From Dysgonomonadaceae bacterium PH5-43 (GTDB lineage: Bacteria > Bacteroidota > Bacteroidia > Bacteroidales > Azobacteroidaceae), in contig JARXWK010000016.1 in NCBI GenBank assembly GCA_029916745.1, positions 1 to 64,000 on the forward strand: DNA of 64,000 bases, given 5' to 3'. The notes beneath the pieces were generated by a model. That model had not been told where the DNA came from and made no database searches. It was given only the letters and a program-made list of their open reading frames with translations. The position numbers were made by a program, and so were the translations under genes. Of this stretch, positions 1 through 9,647 are shown piece after piece (position 1 is the first letter of the stretch; every line of letters begins with the position of its first letter).

Positions 1-91
1 AAAATACAAAGTTTAACTTAAGAATAATAATATCGGCATCGGGCAAATTATACAATAATTTGTACATATTGTGTGTATCGAGGAGATGTAG

Positions 92-108
92 TTTTTTTTT
101 GGGGGGGG
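92..108. repeat. T9-G8 homopolymer tract
   Basis: Nine T followed by eight G in the intergenic DNA left of the ribosomal cluster. Such tracts are prone to slippage, but no reading frame or promoter could be tied to it here. Apart from this tract and the terminator at 205-238, nothing was recognised in positions 1-253. Confidence 0.8.
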
Positions 109-204
109 CAAAGGTAATAGAGACAAACTCAGAACAAGACTGCGAATTTTGGATACTTACGATAAATCATTGATAAAATCGGGTACTATTTGATATTATC
201 GCAC

Positions 205-238
205 AAAAAAAGGCTGCTCATAAGAACAACCTTTTTTT
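205..238 (-). terminator. rho-independent terminator after rplQ
   Basis: The arms A7-GG and CC-T7 pair over nine bases, followed by one mismatch and two more pairs, around an 11-nt loop. It lies 16 bp past the rplQ stop codon and ends the long ribosomal operon. The A and T runs on both sides mean it could work in both directions. Confidence 0.85.
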
Positions 239-253
239 GTATTTAGAGATAAA

Positions 254-805
254 TTACTCTTTCTCTGTTTTAGGAGCTTCAGTTTGAGGTGCATCAGCAA
301 TATTTTCTTCTACTACTGGAGCTACTTCTTCTACTGTTTGAGCAGTAGCTTTTGCAACTGTTGCTTCTTCTGTAGTTTTACCTGAACCTCTTCTAGAACG
401 ACGTGTTTTAGCTGCCTTTGGAGCTGCTTTTTCTTTCAACATCAATTCGTTATAGTCTACTAATTCTATAAAACACATAGAAGCATTATCCCCTAAACGA
501 TTTCCGGTTTTAATTATACGAGTATATCCACCTGGACGATCGCCTATCTTAAGAGAAACTTCTTTGAATAACTCAGTTACTGCATACTTGTTTTGTAACT
601 CTTTAAACACAAGACGTCTAGAGTGAGTTGTATCGTCTTTTGATTTAGTGATTAGCGGCTCTACAAATTTACGTAGTTCTTTTGCCTTAGCTACAGTCGT
701 AAAAATTCTTTTGTGCATAATTAAAGATGTTGCCATATTTGATAGCATGGCAGCTCTGTGCGAATAAGTACGACCTAAGTGATTTACTTTTTTATTATGT
801 CTCAT
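254..805 (-). CDS. rplQ: 50S ribosomal protein L17
   Basis: Large-subunit protein L17. The first ~120 residues carry the conserved core, beginning [13 protein letters not shown] and including the segment [10 protein letters not shown]. Residues ~120-183 form a low-complexity tail rich in Lys, Ala, Thr and Glu, which makes the protein longer than the ~120-residue E. coli form. A tail of this kind is common in Bacteroidota L17 and is probably disordered. It is the last gene of the alpha operon, 2 bp after rpoA, and is followed by a clear terminator. Confidence 0.98.
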   Translation of the reverse strand: MRHNKKVNHLGRTYSHRAAMLSNMATSLIMHKRIFTTVAKAKELRKFVEPLITKSKDDTTHSRRLVFKELQNKYAVTELFKEVSLKIGDRPGGYTRIIKTGNRLGDNASMCFIELVDYNELMLKEKAAPKAAKTRRSRRGSGKTTEEATVAKATAQTVEEVAPVVEENIADAPQTEAPKTEKE

Positions 806-807
806 CG

Positions 808-1803
808 TTAATTATCGTTATCTAATTTATATTTAGAAATATCCATACCAAAACTTAGATTTAGTCTTTCTAGCAATTCGTCCAATTCAGTCAAAGATTT
901 TTTACCGAAGTTACGGAATTTCAACAAATCATTCTTTTGGTACTTAACCAATTCGCCCAAATATTCTACATCTGCAGCTTTAAGACAATTTAAAGCTCTT
1001 ACAGAAAGATCCATATCTGTCAATTTAGTCTTAAGTAATTGACGCATATGAAGAACTTCTTCGTCAAATTCTTCATTAATTTCAGGACTTGAAGTTTCTA
1101 AATGAATTTTTTCATCAGAGAACAACATGAAATGATGAATTAAAATACGAGCTGCTTCTTTCAATGCTTCTTTAGGGTGAATTGAACCGTCAGTAGTTAT
1201 TTCTATCGTTAACTTTTCGAAGTCTGTTTTTTGTTCAACACGAAAAGGATCAACGCTATACTTAACATTCACTATAGGTGTATAAATAGAATCTATAGCA
1301 ATCTGATTAACATCATCATTTTCTGTTCTGTTTTCTTCAGAAGGAACATATCCTCTACCTTTACCTATAGTAGCTTCAATTTTGAAACTTGCATTTTTGT
1401 CTAAGTGACAAATCACGAAATCAGGATTTAAGATTTCAAAACCAGCTAATTGTTTACCAATATCTCCTGCTTTAAACTCATCTACTCCTGATACAATAAT
1501 CGACACTTTTTCACTCTCTATATCTTTAACAGTTTGCTTAAATCTTACTTGCTTAAGATTCAAAATAACATTAGTTACATCTTCTAAAACTCCTGGTATT
1601 GAAGCAAATTCATGCTCCACTCCGTCAACTTTAATTGATGTAATAGCAAAACCTTCTAAAGATGACAAAAGTATACGGCGAAGAGAATTACCTATTGTAA
1701 TCCCATAACCGGGCTCAAGCGGACGGAATTCGAACTTTCCGTACTTGTTATCCGCTTCCAACATTAATACTCTATCTGGTTTTTGAAATGCTAATATCGC
1801 CAT
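808..1803 (-). CDS. rpoA: DNA-directed RNA polymerase subunit alpha
   Basis: Alpha subunit of RNA polymerase, 331 residues, normal length. The N-terminal dimerisation and assembly domain contains [20 protein letters not shown] near residues 31-50. A linker follows, then the C-terminal domain (about 245-331) with the helix-hairpin-helix region [20 protein letters not shown] that contacts UP elements and activators. It lies between rpsD and rplQ with gaps of 10 and 2 bp, as in the standard alpha operon, so its level is tied to ribosome synthesis. Confidence 0.99.
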   Translation of the reverse strand: MAILAFQKPDRVLMLEADNKYGKFEFRPLEPGYGITIGNSLRRILLSSLEGFAITSIKVDGVEHEFASIPGVLEDVTNVILNLKQVRFKQTVKDIESEKVSIIVSGVDEFKAGDIGKQLAGFEILNPDFVICHLDKNASFKIEATIGKGRGYVPSEENRTENDDVNQIAIDSIYTPIVNVKYSVDPFRVEQKTDFEKLTIEITTDGSIHPKEALKEAARILIHHFMLFSDEKIHLETSSPEINEEFDEEVLHMRQLLKTKLTDMDLSVRALNCLKAADVEYLGELVKYQKNDLLKFRNFGKKSLTELDELLERLNLSFGMDISKYKLDNDN

Positions 1804-1813
1804 ATTGACTTTT

Positions 1814-2419
1814 TTATTTAGAATATAATTCTACGATTAATTGTTCTTTAATATTTTCAGGAATATCTTCTCTTGCAGGAATATGTAAAAATTTAGCACT
1901 CATTGAAGCGTTATCATATTCAATCCAAGGATATTTACTGTGATTTATTCCAGTAACACTATCTAAAATTACTTCTAACGATTTAGATTTTTCACGAACA
2001 CCTATTATTTGTCCGGGTTTAAGCGAATAAGAAGGAATATTTACAACATTTCCGTCTACTACTATATGACGGTGAGATACTAACTGACGAGCTGCAGCTC
2101 TTGTTTTAGCTAATCCCATACGATAAACAACGTTATCTAAACGACATTCCAATAATTGAATAAGAATCTCACCAGTAATACCACTTGCTCTAGATGCTTT
2201 TTCAAATAAATTACGGAATTGTTTCTCTAAAACGCCATAAGTATATTTTGCTTTTTGTTTTTCACGTAATTGAATACCATATTCAGAAGTTTTTTTCTTT
2301 CTTCCGTTTCCGTGTTGTCCAGGAGGGTAATTCTTTTTACTAAGAACCTTGTCTGGTCCGAAAATAGGCTCACCAAATCTACGTGCGATTTTTGTCTTTG
2401 GTCCAGTATATCTTGCCAT
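1814..2419 (-). CDS. rpsD: 30S ribosomal protein S4
   Basis: Primary 16S rRNA-binding protein of the small subunit, 201 residues. It starts [19 protein letters not shown] and carries the S4 RNA-binding domain from about residue 93 ([20 protein letters not shown]). The N-terminal zinc-type cysteine cluster is absent, so this is the zinc-free form. The 108-bp gap before it is longer than most gaps in the cluster and holds a hairpin that may take part in its control. Confidence 0.98.
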   Translation of the reverse strand: MARYTGPKTKIARRFGEPIFGPDKVLSKKNYPPGQHGNGRKKKTSEYGIQLREKQKAKYTYGVLEKQFRNLFEKASRASGITGEILIQLLECRLDNVVYRMGLAKTRAAARQLVSHRHIVVDGNVVNIPSYSLKPGQIIGVREKSKSLEVILDSVTGINHSKYPWIEYDNASMSAKFLHIPAREDIPENIKEQLIVELYSK

Positions 2420-2467
2420 TTTATTTATTTATTAAATTTTCTTTTGGATTAGAAACTGTGCAGCCGC

Positions 2468-2492
2468 GATTACAGAGAGGGGTGTTGTAATC
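2468..2492 (-). promoter_or_regulatory. hairpin in the rpsD 5' leader
   Basis: GATTACA and TGTAATC form a perfect 7-bp stem around an 11-nt loop in the rpsK-rpsD gap. No T-run follows on the minus strand, so it is unlikely to be a terminator. S4 is an autoregulator in other bacteria, so a leader or processing site is possible. This is inference from position only. Confidence 0.4.
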
Positions 2493-2527
2493 TATTCACA
2501 CATTCTTATCCTATACAGGTAAATTAA

Positions 2528-2917
2528 TTAAACTCTTCTTCTCTTTGGAGGACGACATCCGTTATGAGGAAGTGGGGTAACATCAATAATTTCAGTTACT
2601 TCTATCCCTGCACCATGAACTGTTCTAATAGCTGATTCACGACCATTACCAGGACCTTTCACATAAGCTTTCACTTTTCTCAATCCTAAATCAAATGCAA
2701 TTTTTGCTGCATCTTGAGCTGCTAATTGAGCTGCATAAGGAGTATTCTTTTTAGAACTCCTAAATCCCATTTTACCTGCAGAAGACCATGAAATTACTTG
2801 ACCTTCGCTATTCGTAATTGAGATAATAATGTTGTTAAAAGAAGAATGAACGTGAAGTTGACCGTTTGCGTCAACTTTCACTACTCTTTTTTTAGCTGCG
2901 ACTGTTTTTTTTGCCAT
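2528..2917 (-). CDS. rpsK: 30S ribosomal protein S11
   Basis: Small-subunit platform protein S11, 129 residues. Recognised from [20 protein letters not shown] near residue 15, the segment [15 protein letters not shown] and the C-terminus [15 protein letters not shown]. The length is normal. It follows rpsM by 9 bp. Confidence 0.98.
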   Translation of the reverse strand: MAKKTVAAKKRVVKVDANGQLHVHSSFNNIIISITNSEGQVISWSSAGKMGFRSSKKNTPYAAQLAAQDAAKIAFDLGLRKVKAYVKGPGNGRESAIRTVHGAGIEVTEIIDVTPLPHNGCRPPKRRRV

Positions 2918-2926
2918 ATTTAATTA

Positions 2927-3307
2927 TTATTTAGTAGCTTTTTTCTTGTTTGCAACTGTTTTCTTTCTACCCTTACGTGTACGGGCATTGTTTTTTGTAC
3001 TCTGACCTCTTACAGGCAATCCGATACGGTGGCGCACTCCGCGGTAACAACCGATATCCATCAAACGTTTGATATTCAACTGAACTTCTGAACGTAGATC
3101 CCCTTCTACCTTATAACTTTCACCAATAATCTCACGAACTTTAGCCGCTTGATCGTCGGTCCAATCTTTCACTTTTATGTTTACATCAATCCCTGCTTTA
3201 GTCAGGATTGCATTTGCAGCACTACGACCAATACCATAGATATATGTTAGCGCTATTTCGCCTCTTTTGTTTTGAGGTAAGTCTACCCCTACTATTCTTA
3301 TAGCCAT
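2927..3307 (-). CDS. rpsM: 30S ribosomal protein S13
   Basis: Head protein S13, 126 residues, contacting 16S rRNA, P-site tRNA and the intersubunit bridge. Signatures are [14 protein letters not shown] near residues 23-36 and the basic stretch [20 protein letters not shown] near 93-112, followed by a Lys-rich tail. It starts 29 bp after rpmJ. Confidence 0.98.
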   Translation of the reverse strand: MAIRIVGVDLPQNKRGEIALTYIYGIGRSAANAILTKAGIDVNIKVKDWTDDQAAKVREIIGESYKVEGDLRSEVQLNIKRLMDIGCYRGVRHRIGLPVRGQSTKNNARTRKGRKKTVANKKKATK

Positions 3308-3336
3308 TTAGTTAAAAAATTTAGCAAATTTATTAC

Positions 3337-3453
3337 TTATCCTTGACGTTGTTTGAATTTAGGATTTTTTTTATTTATCACATATAAACGACCTTTTCTG
3401 CGAACGATTTTACAATCTGCAGTGCGTTTCTTTAATGAAGCTCTGACTTTCAT
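3337..3453 (-). CDS. rpmJ: 50S ribosomal protein L36
   Basis: A 38-residue protein read directly from the minus strand. It begins [20 protein letters not shown] and ends NPKFKQRQG before TAA. It is the usual L36, in its usual place between infA and rpsM. Only one cysteine of the four-ligand zinc site (C14, in TADCKIV) is clear, so this is a reduced or zinc-free L36. Confidence 0.96.
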   Translation of the reverse strand: MKVRASLKKRTADCKIVRRKGRLYVINKKNPKFKQRQG

Positions 3454-3467
3454 ATTTATTATTATTT

Positions 3468-3686
3468 TTATTTATATCTAAATGAAATACGACCTTTGGT
3501 CAAATCATACGGAGACATTTCAACTTTAACCTTATCTCCTGGTAGTATTTTTATATAATGCATTCGCATTTTACCTGAAATATGAGCAGTAATCTCATGT
3601 CCGTTTTCTAACTCAACCCGAAACATTGCATTCGACAATGCTTCTATTATTGTTCCATCTTGCTCTATTGCTGACTGCTTAGCCAT
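3468..3686 (-). CDS. infA: translation initiation factor IF-1
   Basis: IF-1, a single OB-fold domain of 72 residues that binds the ribosomal A site during initiation. Motifs include [20 protein letters not shown] and the C-terminus [12 protein letters not shown]. It lies 4 bp after map and 14 bp before rpmJ, the standard order in the spc-alpha junction. Confidence 0.98.
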   Translation of the reverse strand: MAKQSAIEQDGTIIEALSNAMFRVELENGHEITAHISGKMRMHYIKILPGDKVKVEMSPYDLTKGRISFRYK

Positions 3687-3690
3687 ATAA

Positions 3691-4470
3691 TTAATTCTTA
3701 TTTTCTAAAACTTCTTCTATAAATTCAAACGTTGATAAAATATCAGCTTTCCCAGATCTTACAACTACAGTATGCTCAAAATGAGCTGAAGGCTTACGAT
3801 CTCCCGTTCTCACAGTCCAACCATCTTTTTCAAATTTTATGTGTTTTTTCCCCATATTAATCATTGGTTCTATTGCTAAACACATTCCACTTCTTAAAAG
3901 AGTACCATAACCTTTTTTACCATAATTAGGAACTTCTGGTGCTTCATGCATTTCCTTTCCTATTCCGTGACCTACTAACTCCCTAACAACGCTATAACCT
4001 TTACTTTCGCAATAAGTCTGAATAGAATTACCAATATCACCTATTCTTTTACCATCTACAGCATTACTTATTCCTACATATAAAGCCTCTTTTGTTGCAG
4101 TTAAAAGCTGTTTCACTTCTAGACTAATTTCTCCCACTTCAAAAGTGTAAGCTGAATCGCCGCAGAAACCATTAATTTTAGTTCCACAATCTACAGAAAC
4201 GATATCTCCTTCTTTTAATTGATAAGAACCAGGTATACCATGAACGACATTTTCATTTACAGAAATACAAAGTGAATTAGGGAATCCATTATAACCTTTA
4301 AACAAAGGTATGGCTCCGTGATCCTTTATAAACTCTTCTGCTATTTTATCCAATTGAAGCGTAGTAACTCCCGGCTTAATAATCTTAGCCACTTCAGCCA
4401 AAGTAGCTCCAACTAACCGATTAGCTACTCGCATCAATTCAATTTCTTCGTCTGTTTTTAGATAGATCAT
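3691..4470 (-). CDS. map: type I methionine aminopeptidase
   Basis: Removes the initiator methionine from nascent proteins. It has 259 residues with the pita-bread fold. The dinuclear metal ligands are visible: the two Asp in [19 protein letters not shown], His in [18 protein letters not shown], Glu in AIEPMINMG and Glu in FEHTVVV. It has no N-terminal extension, so it is class Ia. It lies 5 bp after secY. Confidence 0.98.
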   Translation of the reverse strand: MIYLKTDEEIELMRVANRLVGATLAEVAKIIKPGVTTLQLDKIAEEFIKDHGAIPLFKGYNGFPNSLCISVNENVVHGIPGSYQLKEGDIVSVDCGTKINGFCGDSAYTFEVGEISLEVKQLLTATKEALYVGISNAVDGKRIGDIGNSIQTYCESKGYSVVRELVGHGIGKEMHEAPEVPNYGKKGYGTLLRSGMCLAIEPMINMGKKHIKFEKDGWTVRTGDRKPSAHFEHTVVVRSGKADILSTFEFIEEVLENKN

Positions 4471-4475
4471 TTTTA

Positions 4476-5819
4476 TTAATAAGCGTTGCCTTGTCTTCCT
4501 TTAATTCTTCCTGACTTTAGCAATCCATCATAATGACGCATCAGCAAATGACTCTCCACTTGTTGTAGAGTATCCAACACAACACCTACAAGGATTAACA
4601 AAGATGTTCCTCCAAAGAAAGAAGCAAATTCTGGTTGTATTCCAAATAAATGAGCAAAAGCAGGCATAATTGCTACCAATGCTAAGAATAAAGAACCAGG
4701 TAATGTAATCCTTGACATAATTTCGTCAATATATTCCACGGTTTTCTTACCAGGCTTAACACCAGGTATAAAACCATTGTTACGTTTCAAGTCTTCTGCC
4801 ATTTGCTTTGGATTAATAGTAATAGCAGTATAAAACCAAGTGAACAATATAATTAGAATAGCATTTACTAAATTATAGGTAAAGCCATATATATTTGTTA
4901 GAGGACTAAATATTTTAACCATCCAACTATCAGGATCTCCCGATCCATAACCTATTAAAGCAATAGGAATAAACATAATAGCTTGAGCAAAAATAATTGG
5001 CATCACATTAGCTGCATTAACCTTAAGAGGGATATATTGTCTAGCCCCTCCATATTGTTTATTACCTATCATTTGTTTTGCATATTGAACAGGGATTCTT
5101 CTAGTTCCTTGAACTAATAAAATAGCTCCAGCAATAACCGCTAATAACAGTAATAGTTCAATGATAAACATGATCAAACCTCCTGCTGTTTCCGATATTC
5201 TTGAAGTGAATTCCTGAACAAACGCTATAGGTAAACGAGCTAAAATACCAACCATAATGATGAAAGAGATACCATTACCAATACCTTTATCAGTAATTCT
5301 TTCTCCTAACCAAAGAACAAACATTGATCCAGCGGCTAAGATTATTGTTGAAGAAACAGTAAACCACATTCCCTCTGGTATTGCGCCTCCAGCTTCTCTC
5401 ATTTGAACATTTAAGTTCATAAGATAAGCAGGTGCCTGTAATAACAAAAGTACCAAAGTTAAATAACGAGTATACTGATTAATTTTTCTTCTACCACTTT
5501 CTCCTTCACGTTGCAGTTTTTGAAAGTAAGGAACAGCAATAGACAACAACTGAATTACGATAGACGCCGAGATATAAGGCATAATTCCTAAAGCCACAAT
5601 AGAGGCATTAGAGAATGCACCACCTGAAAACATATCTAATAGGCCTAATAATCCTCCTTCTGTCTGACCCTTTAATCCTGTCAAGAATGTTGGGTCAATA
5701 CCAGGAAGAGAAATAACCCTTAAAAAGCGAAACACCGTAATCAAAAGAATAGTTACAAGAATTCGATTTCTCAAATCTTCTATTCTCCAAATATTTTTTA
5801 TAGTCTCAATTGCTCTCAT
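4476..5819 (-). CDS. secY: preprotein translocase subunit SecY
   Basis: Channel subunit of the Sec translocon in the inner membrane, 447 residues with about ten predicted membrane helices. Signatures are ISLPGIDPTFL near the N-terminus, LGIMPYISASIVIQLLSIAV, the plug-proximal region DMFSGGAFSNASIVALG and the cytoplasmic loop GNKQYGGARQYIPLKVN. It lies 6 bp after rplO, as in the spc operon. Confidence 0.98.
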   Translation of the reverse strand: MRAIETIKNIWRIEDLRNRILVTILLITVFRFLRVISLPGIDPTFLTGLKGQTEGGLLGLLDMFSGGAFSNASIVALGIMPYISASIVIQLLSIAVPYFQKLQREGESGRRKINQYTRYLTLVLLLLQAPAYLMNLNVQMREAGGAIPEGMWFTVSSTIILAAGSMFVLWLGERITDKGIGNGISFIIMVGILARLPIAFVQEFTSRISETAGGLIMFIIELLLLLAVIAGAILLVQGTRRIPVQYAKQMIGNKQYGGARQYIPLKVNAANVMPIIFAQAIMFIPIALIGYGSGDPDSWMVKIFSPLTNIYGFTYNLVNAILIILFTWFYTAITINPKQMAEDLKRNNGFIPGVKPGKKTVEYIDEIMSRITLPGSLFLALVAIMPAFAHLFGIQPEFASFFGGTSLLILVGVVLDTLQQVESHLLMRHYDGLLKSGRIKGRQGNAY

Positions 5820-5825
5820 TATTTA

Positions 5826-6272
5826 TTATAATTTAATGGCTTTTCCACCCGCTTTATTGATAGCTTCTTCCGCAGTTTTAGAGAATGCATTTGCAGTAAT
5901 CTCTATTGCAGAAGTTAAAGTTCCTTTAGCAAGTATTTTCACCAATTGTTTAGAAGAAACAAAACCAGCGTTAATTAATTCTTCAATACCAATCTTAGTA
6001 AGCTGACGAGCATCTGCCAACGCTTGAATAGTATCAAGATTAATCGCTTTATATTCTACGCGATTAATATTTTTAAATCCAAACTTAGGCAAACGTCTTT
6101 GTATTGGCATCTGACCTCCTTCGAAACCGATTTTCTTAGAGTAACCCGATCTTGACTTCTGTCCCTTATGACCTCTTGTAGAGGTTCCTCCTAAACCCGA
6201 TCCTGGACCACGTCCTATTCTTTTGCGGGTTTTTGTAGAGCCTTCAGCAGGTTTTATATTTGATAAATTCAT
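5826..6272 (-). CDS. rplO: 50S ribosomal protein L15
   Basis: Large-subunit protein L15, 148 residues. The glycine- and arginine-rich N-terminus RIGRGPGSGLGGTSTRGHKG and the segment FEGGQMPIQRRLPKFGF are diagnostic. It follows rpmD by 27 bp and precedes secY. Confidence 0.98.
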   Translation of the reverse strand: MNLSNIKPAEGSTKTRKRIGRGPGSGLGGTSTRGHKGQKSRSGYSKKIGFEGGQMPIQRRLPKFGFKNINRVEYKAINLDTIQALADARQLTKIGIEELINAGFVSSKQLVKILAKGTLTSAIEITANAFSKTAEEAINKAGGKAIKL

Positions 6273-6299
6273 ATTATTATGTATTTTATTAAATTTGAA

Positions 6300-6473
6300 T
6301 TATTTCTCAACAGAAACTAAATGTTTAACTTTCTCTATCATACCTCGGATAACAGGATTATCGTTATGTTCAACAACTTGGTTCAACTTTCTTAATCCTA
6401 GTGCATCTAAAGTTCTTTTTTGATCTTTAGGGCAATTAATGCGACTTCTTACTTGTTTTACTTTAATAGTCAT
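6300..6473 (-). CDS. rpmD: 50S ribosomal protein L30
   Basis: A 57-residue protein read directly from the minus strand. It begins MTIKVKQVRSRINCPKDQKR and contains TLDALGLRKLNQVVEHNDNP, the L30 signature, ending HLVSVEK before TAA. The length matches bacterial L30 (about 58). It sits between rpsE and rplO with gaps of 15 and 27 bp. Confidence 0.96.
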   Translation of the reverse strand: MTIKVKQVRSRINCPKDQKRTLDALGLRKLNQVVEHNDNPVIRGMIEKVKHLVSVEK

Positions 6474-6488
6474 AATCTAATCCTCCAA

Positions 6489-7001
6489 TTATCCTTTAAA
6501 TACTTTTTCAACCGAGATACCTCTATTTTGTGCTACAGTTGCAGGATCTCTTAGTTCGCTCAATGCTAAAATTGTAGCTTTAACCAAGTTGTGAGGATTT
6601 GACGACCCTTTTGATTTAGCCAAAACGTCTGTAATTCCAACACTTTCTAACACTGCACGCATTGCACCTCCTGCTTTAACTCCCGTTCCTAATGTTGCCG
6701 GTTTGATAAATACTTGAGCTCCACCAAACTTCGCTAATTGTTCGTGAGGTATAGTACCTTTATGTACTGGAACTTTAATCAAGTTCTTTTTTGCTGACTC
6801 TACACCTTTAGCAATTGCAGCTGTTACTTCACCTGCTTTACCCAAACCCCAGCCTATGATACCATCTTCATTACCAACCACAACTATAGCTGCAAAACTA
6901 AAAGTTCTACCTCCTTTTGTAACTTTAGTTACACGGTTAATAGCTACTAATCTATCTTTTAATTCCAAGTCGTTTGTCGACTTAACTCTTTGTACTGCCA
7001 T
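6489..7001 (-). CDS. rpsE: 30S ribosomal protein S5
   Basis: S5, a fidelity protein at the mRNA entry site, 170 residues. The N-terminal double-stranded-RNA-binding-like domain contains [19 protein letters not shown]. The C-terminal domain has [20 protein letters not shown] and ends with SVEKVFKG. It starts 5 bp after rplR. Confidence 0.98.
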   Translation of the reverse strand: MAVQRVKSTNDLELKDRLVAINRVTKVTKGGRTFSFAAIVVVGNEDGIIGWGLGKAGEVTAAIAKGVESAKKNLIKVPVHKGTIPHEQLAKFGGAQVFIKPATLGTGVKAGGAMRAVLESVGITDVLAKSKGSSNPHNLVKATILALSELRDPATVAQNRGISVEKVFKG

Positions 7002-7006
7002 TTTTA

Positions 7007-7351
7007 TTAAAATTTAAGTCCTCCTTTACGGGCAGCATCTGCCAGTTCTTTAACTCTACCATGGTATAAATAACCATTTCTGTCAAACACTACGACATCA
7101 ACACCTGCCTCTTTAGATTTTTGAGCAATAATTTCTCCTACTTTAGATGCAATATCTTTCTTTGGAGTTTTATCTGTAATACCCAAAGACGAAGCAGCTA
7201 CTATAGTTTTGCCCGATAAATCATCGATAACTTGAGCATATATCTGTTTGTTGCTTCTAAACACTGTTAAACGAGGACGATCTGCCGTACCAGAGATATG
7301 CTTACGAACGCGTTGTTTTATTTTAATTCTTCTTAATTCCTTTGTTGTCAT
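7007..7351 (-). CDS. rplR: 50S ribosomal protein L18
   Basis: 5S rRNA-binding protein L18, 114 residues. Signatures are [20 protein letters not shown] near the N-terminus and the C-terminal [20 protein letters not shown]. Normal length. It lies 22 bp after rplF and 5 bp before rpsE. Confidence 0.98.
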   Translation of the reverse strand: MTTKELRRIKIKQRVRKHISGTADRPRLTVFRSNKQIYAQVIDDLSGKTIVAASSLGITDKTPKKDIASKVGEIIAQKSKEAGVDVVVFDRNGYLYHGRVKELADAARKGGLKF

Positions 7352-7373
7352 GATAATTTTTCAGTTATGTAAA

Positions 7374-7925
7374 TTATTTACTTGCTGACTTTCCGGATTT
7401 TCTACGAATCACTTCACCAACGAAGCGTACTCCTTTTCCTTTGTAAGGTTCAATCTTACGGAATGAGCGTATTTTCGCACAAACTTGTCCCAATAGTTGT
7501 TTATCAGCCGATTCTAAAATAACCAACGGATTTTTGTTTCTTTCACTTTTGGTTTCAACTTTAATTTCCGGAGGTAGTTGCATATATATATTGTGCGTAT
7601 AGCCTAAAGCGAAATCTAATAAATTTCCAGCATTTGTTACACGATAACCAACACCGACTAATTCAAGTTCTTTCTTGTAGCCTTCTGACACTCCAATAAC
7701 CATATTGTTAATCAAAGAACGATACAAACCGTGCATAGCGCGATTTTGCTTTTCGTCATTTGCTCTTGCAACTGTTAATTCATTACCATTTTGTTCTACT
7801 GTAATAGCAGAATTAATCTCTTGAGATAACTCACCTTTAGGACCTTTTACTGTAACAACATTATCTTTATTTGTTACTGTAACTCCCGCTGGTATTGTTA
7901 TGGGCAATTTTCCTATTCTTGACAT
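7374..7925 (-). CDS. rplF: 50S ribosomal protein L6
   Basis: L6, which lies near the GTPase-associated centre, 183 residues made of two homologous domains. Signatures are MSRIGKLPITIPAGVTV at the start and the C-terminal RKIEPYKGKGVRFVGEVIRR. It lies 18 bp after rpsH. Confidence 0.98.
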   Translation of the reverse strand: MSRIGKLPITIPAGVTVTNKDNVVTVKGPKGELSQEINSAITVEQNGNELTVARANDEKQNRAMHGLYRSLINNMVIGVSEGYKKELELVGVGYRVTNAGNLLDFALGYTHNIYMQLPPEIKVETKSERNKNPLVILESADKQLLGQVCAKIRSFRKIEPYKGKGVRFVGEVIRRKSGKSASK

Positions 7926-7943
7926 ACTATTTCCTCCTCTAAA

Positions 7944-8339
7944 TTAATATACATAACATAATACTTCACCTCCGATCTTAAGATCTCGAGCTTCCTTGTC
8001 TGTCATCACACCTTTAGAAGTAGATAGCACGGCAATACCTAAGCCGTTCAATACTCTAGGCATATCTTTATAGCCTGTGTACTTACGCAAACCTGGAGTA
8101 GAAACTCTCTTTAGGTTTTTAATTGCGTTTACTTTATTTACAGGGTCATACTTCAAGGCAATTTTTATTGAACCTTGAGGACCATCTTCTACAAACTTGT
8201 AATTCAAGATGTAGCCTTTGTCGAAAAGAATCTTAGTGATTTCTTTCTTTAAATTAGACGCTGGAACCTCTACCACTCTGTGTTTAGCTTTGATAGCATT
8301 CCTAAGTCTAGTCAGATAATCTGCGATTGGATCTGTCAT
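7944..8339 (-). CDS. rpsH: 30S ribosomal protein S8
   Basis: Primary 16S rRNA-binding protein S8, 131 residues. It begins MTDPIADYLTRLRNAIKAKH, and the C-terminal signature STSKGVMTDKEARDLKIGGE is intact. In E. coli S8 represses the spc operon by binding mRNA. The 137-bp gap upstream of this gene, with two hairpins, is unusually large for the cluster. Confidence 0.98.
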   Translation of the reverse strand: MTDPIADYLTRLRNAIKAKHRVVEVPASNLKKEITKILFDKGYILNYKFVEDGPQGSIKIALKYDPVNKVNAIKNLKRVSTPGLRKYTGYKDMPRVLNGLGIAVLSTSKGVMTDKEARDLKIGGEVLCYVY

Positions 8340-8356
8340 GATTTAATTAATTTAAA

Positions 8357-8450
8357 TTGATCCCGACTATCGGGACAATATTTATATACTCTATTTATTA
8401 ATAATTAATCGTTAATAATTAATAATGAAACAAAGTTCCAATTATTAATT
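8357..8450 (-). promoter_or_regulatory. two hairpins in the rpsN-rpsH gap
   Basis: TCCCGA-CTA-TCGGGA (8361-8375) is a perfect 6-bp stem with a 3-nt loop. It can extend by TTG/CAA across one bulged base. A second perfect 10-bp stem, AATTAATAAT with ATTATTAATT, occupies 8417-8426 and 8441-8450. They are the main content of the gap before rpsH. Neither is followed by a clear T-run on the minus strand, so control, RNA processing or simple intergenic repeats are all possible. Confidence 0.45.
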
Positions 8451-8476
8451 ATTAATTCTTAATTATCATTGTTGTT

Positions 8477-8746
8477 TTACCAACTTGCTTTTTTAACTCC
8501 TGGTATTAATCCTGCAGAAGCCATTTCTCTGAATTGTATACGAGAAATACCAAACTGGCGAATATACCCCTTAGGTCTTCCTGTTATTTTACAACGATTA
8601 TGTAAACGAACAGGAGAAGCGTTTTTTGGTATTGATTGCAAAGCATCCCAGTTTCCTTCTTTTTTCAACTGTTCTCTTTTTGCAGCATATTTCGCAACCA
8701 TTTTTGCACGCTTTACCTCACGAGCTTTCATTGATTCTTTAGCCAT
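8477..8746 (-). CDS. rpsN: 30S ribosomal protein S14
   Basis: S14, 89 residues from the start [20 protein letters not shown]. An upstream in-frame start would add 13 non-conserved residues that overlap rplE, so the later ATG is chosen. The C-terminal signature [20 protein letters not shown] is intact. The length and the absence of paired CxxC motifs mark the zinc-independent long form. It starts 1 bp after the rplE stop. Confidence 0.97.
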   Translation of the reverse strand: MAKESMKAREVKRAKMVAKYAAKREQLKKEGNWDALQSIPKNASPVRLHNRCKITGRPKGYIRQFGISRIQFREMASAGLIPGVKKASW

Positions 8747-8747
8747 A

Positions 8748-9308
8748 TTATTGTTCTTTTTTAGCGTTTTTAAAAGGCAAGCCAAATTCTTTCAATAAAG
8801 CATAGCCTTCTTCATCTGTTTTCGCAGAGGTTACAAAGGTAATATTCATTCCTAATATTTTAGTAATATTATCAATATTTATTTCAGGAAAAATTATTTG
8901 TTCCTGAATTCCCAATGTATAATTACCTCTACCATCTAATCTACTTTCAATTCCTTTGAAGTCGCGGATACGTGGTAATGCTACTCTTACTAATCTTTCA
9001 AGAAACTCATACATTTGCTCACGACGAAGCGTTACCATTACGCCGATAGGCATTTTTTTACGAAGTTTGAAATTTGAAATATCCTTTTTAGAGATAGTCG
9101 CAACAGCTTTTTGGCCTGTAATATTAGTAAGTTCTTGGATAGCAACATCAATGATTTTTTTATCAGCAACAGCTATACCTAAACCCTGATTTATTACAAT
9201 CTTTTTCAATACAGGAACTTGCATAACTGACGAGTAATTAAACTCTTTCATTAATGCAGGAACTATTTTTTCCTGATATTCTTTTTTGAGATTTGCAGTA
9301 TTACTCAT
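8748..9308 (-). CDS. rplE: 50S ribosomal protein L5
   Basis: 5S rRNA-binding protein L5, 186 residues. Signatures are [20 protein letters not shown] near residue 31 and the C-terminal segment [20 protein letters not shown]. Its ATG overlaps the rplX stop by one base (TAATG), which suggests translational coupling. Confidence 0.98.
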   Translation of the reverse strand: MSNTANLKKEYQEKIVPALMKEFNYSSVMQVPVLKKIVINQGLGIAVADKKIIDVAIQELTNITGQKAVATISKKDISNFKLRKKMPIGVMVTLRREQMYEFLERLVRVALPRIRDFKGIESRLDGRGNYTLGIQEQIIFPEINIDNITKILGMNITFVTSAKTDEEGYALLKEFGLPFKNAKKEQ

Positions 9309-9628
9309 TATTTAATCTCCTCCCCTGATTTTTTTGAAATACGAACTAATACCCCTTTTGCATTCAACTGACGACCAACACGAGTAGGTTTTCCTGTTTT
9401 AGGATCAACTACTTGTAGGTTAGAAATATGAATAGGAGCTTCTTTTTTAGTAATTCCTCCCTGAGGATTTTTCGCATTAGGTTTAGTGCTTTTAGACACC
9501 ATATTTACGCCCTCTACTAGAGCTCTTTGTTTATCTACAAACACTTTTAGTACGCGTCCTGTTTTTCCTTTGTCTTCTCCGGTATTAACAAAAACTACGT
9601 CTCCTTTTTTAATATGTAATTTACTCAT
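9308..9628 (-). CDS. rplX: 50S ribosomal protein L24
   Basis: Assembly-initiator protein L24, 106 residues. The KOW motif region [20 protein letters not shown] is at the N-terminus, and [18 protein letters not shown] follows in the middle. It lies 19 bp after rplN and shares one base with rplE. Confidence 0.98.
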   Translation of the reverse strand: MSKLHIKKGDVVFVNTGEDKGKTGRVLKVFVDKQRALVEGVNMVSKSTKPNAKNPQGGITKKEAPIHISNLQVVDPKTGKPTRVGRQLNAKGVLVRISKKSGEEIK

Positions 9629-9647
9629 TTCCTTTGTTTTTTTTTAG

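Noticed and set aside
8469-8798. 109-codon plus-strand frame opposite rpsN
   Set aside because: It is a shadow of rpsN and rplE with no independent signature.
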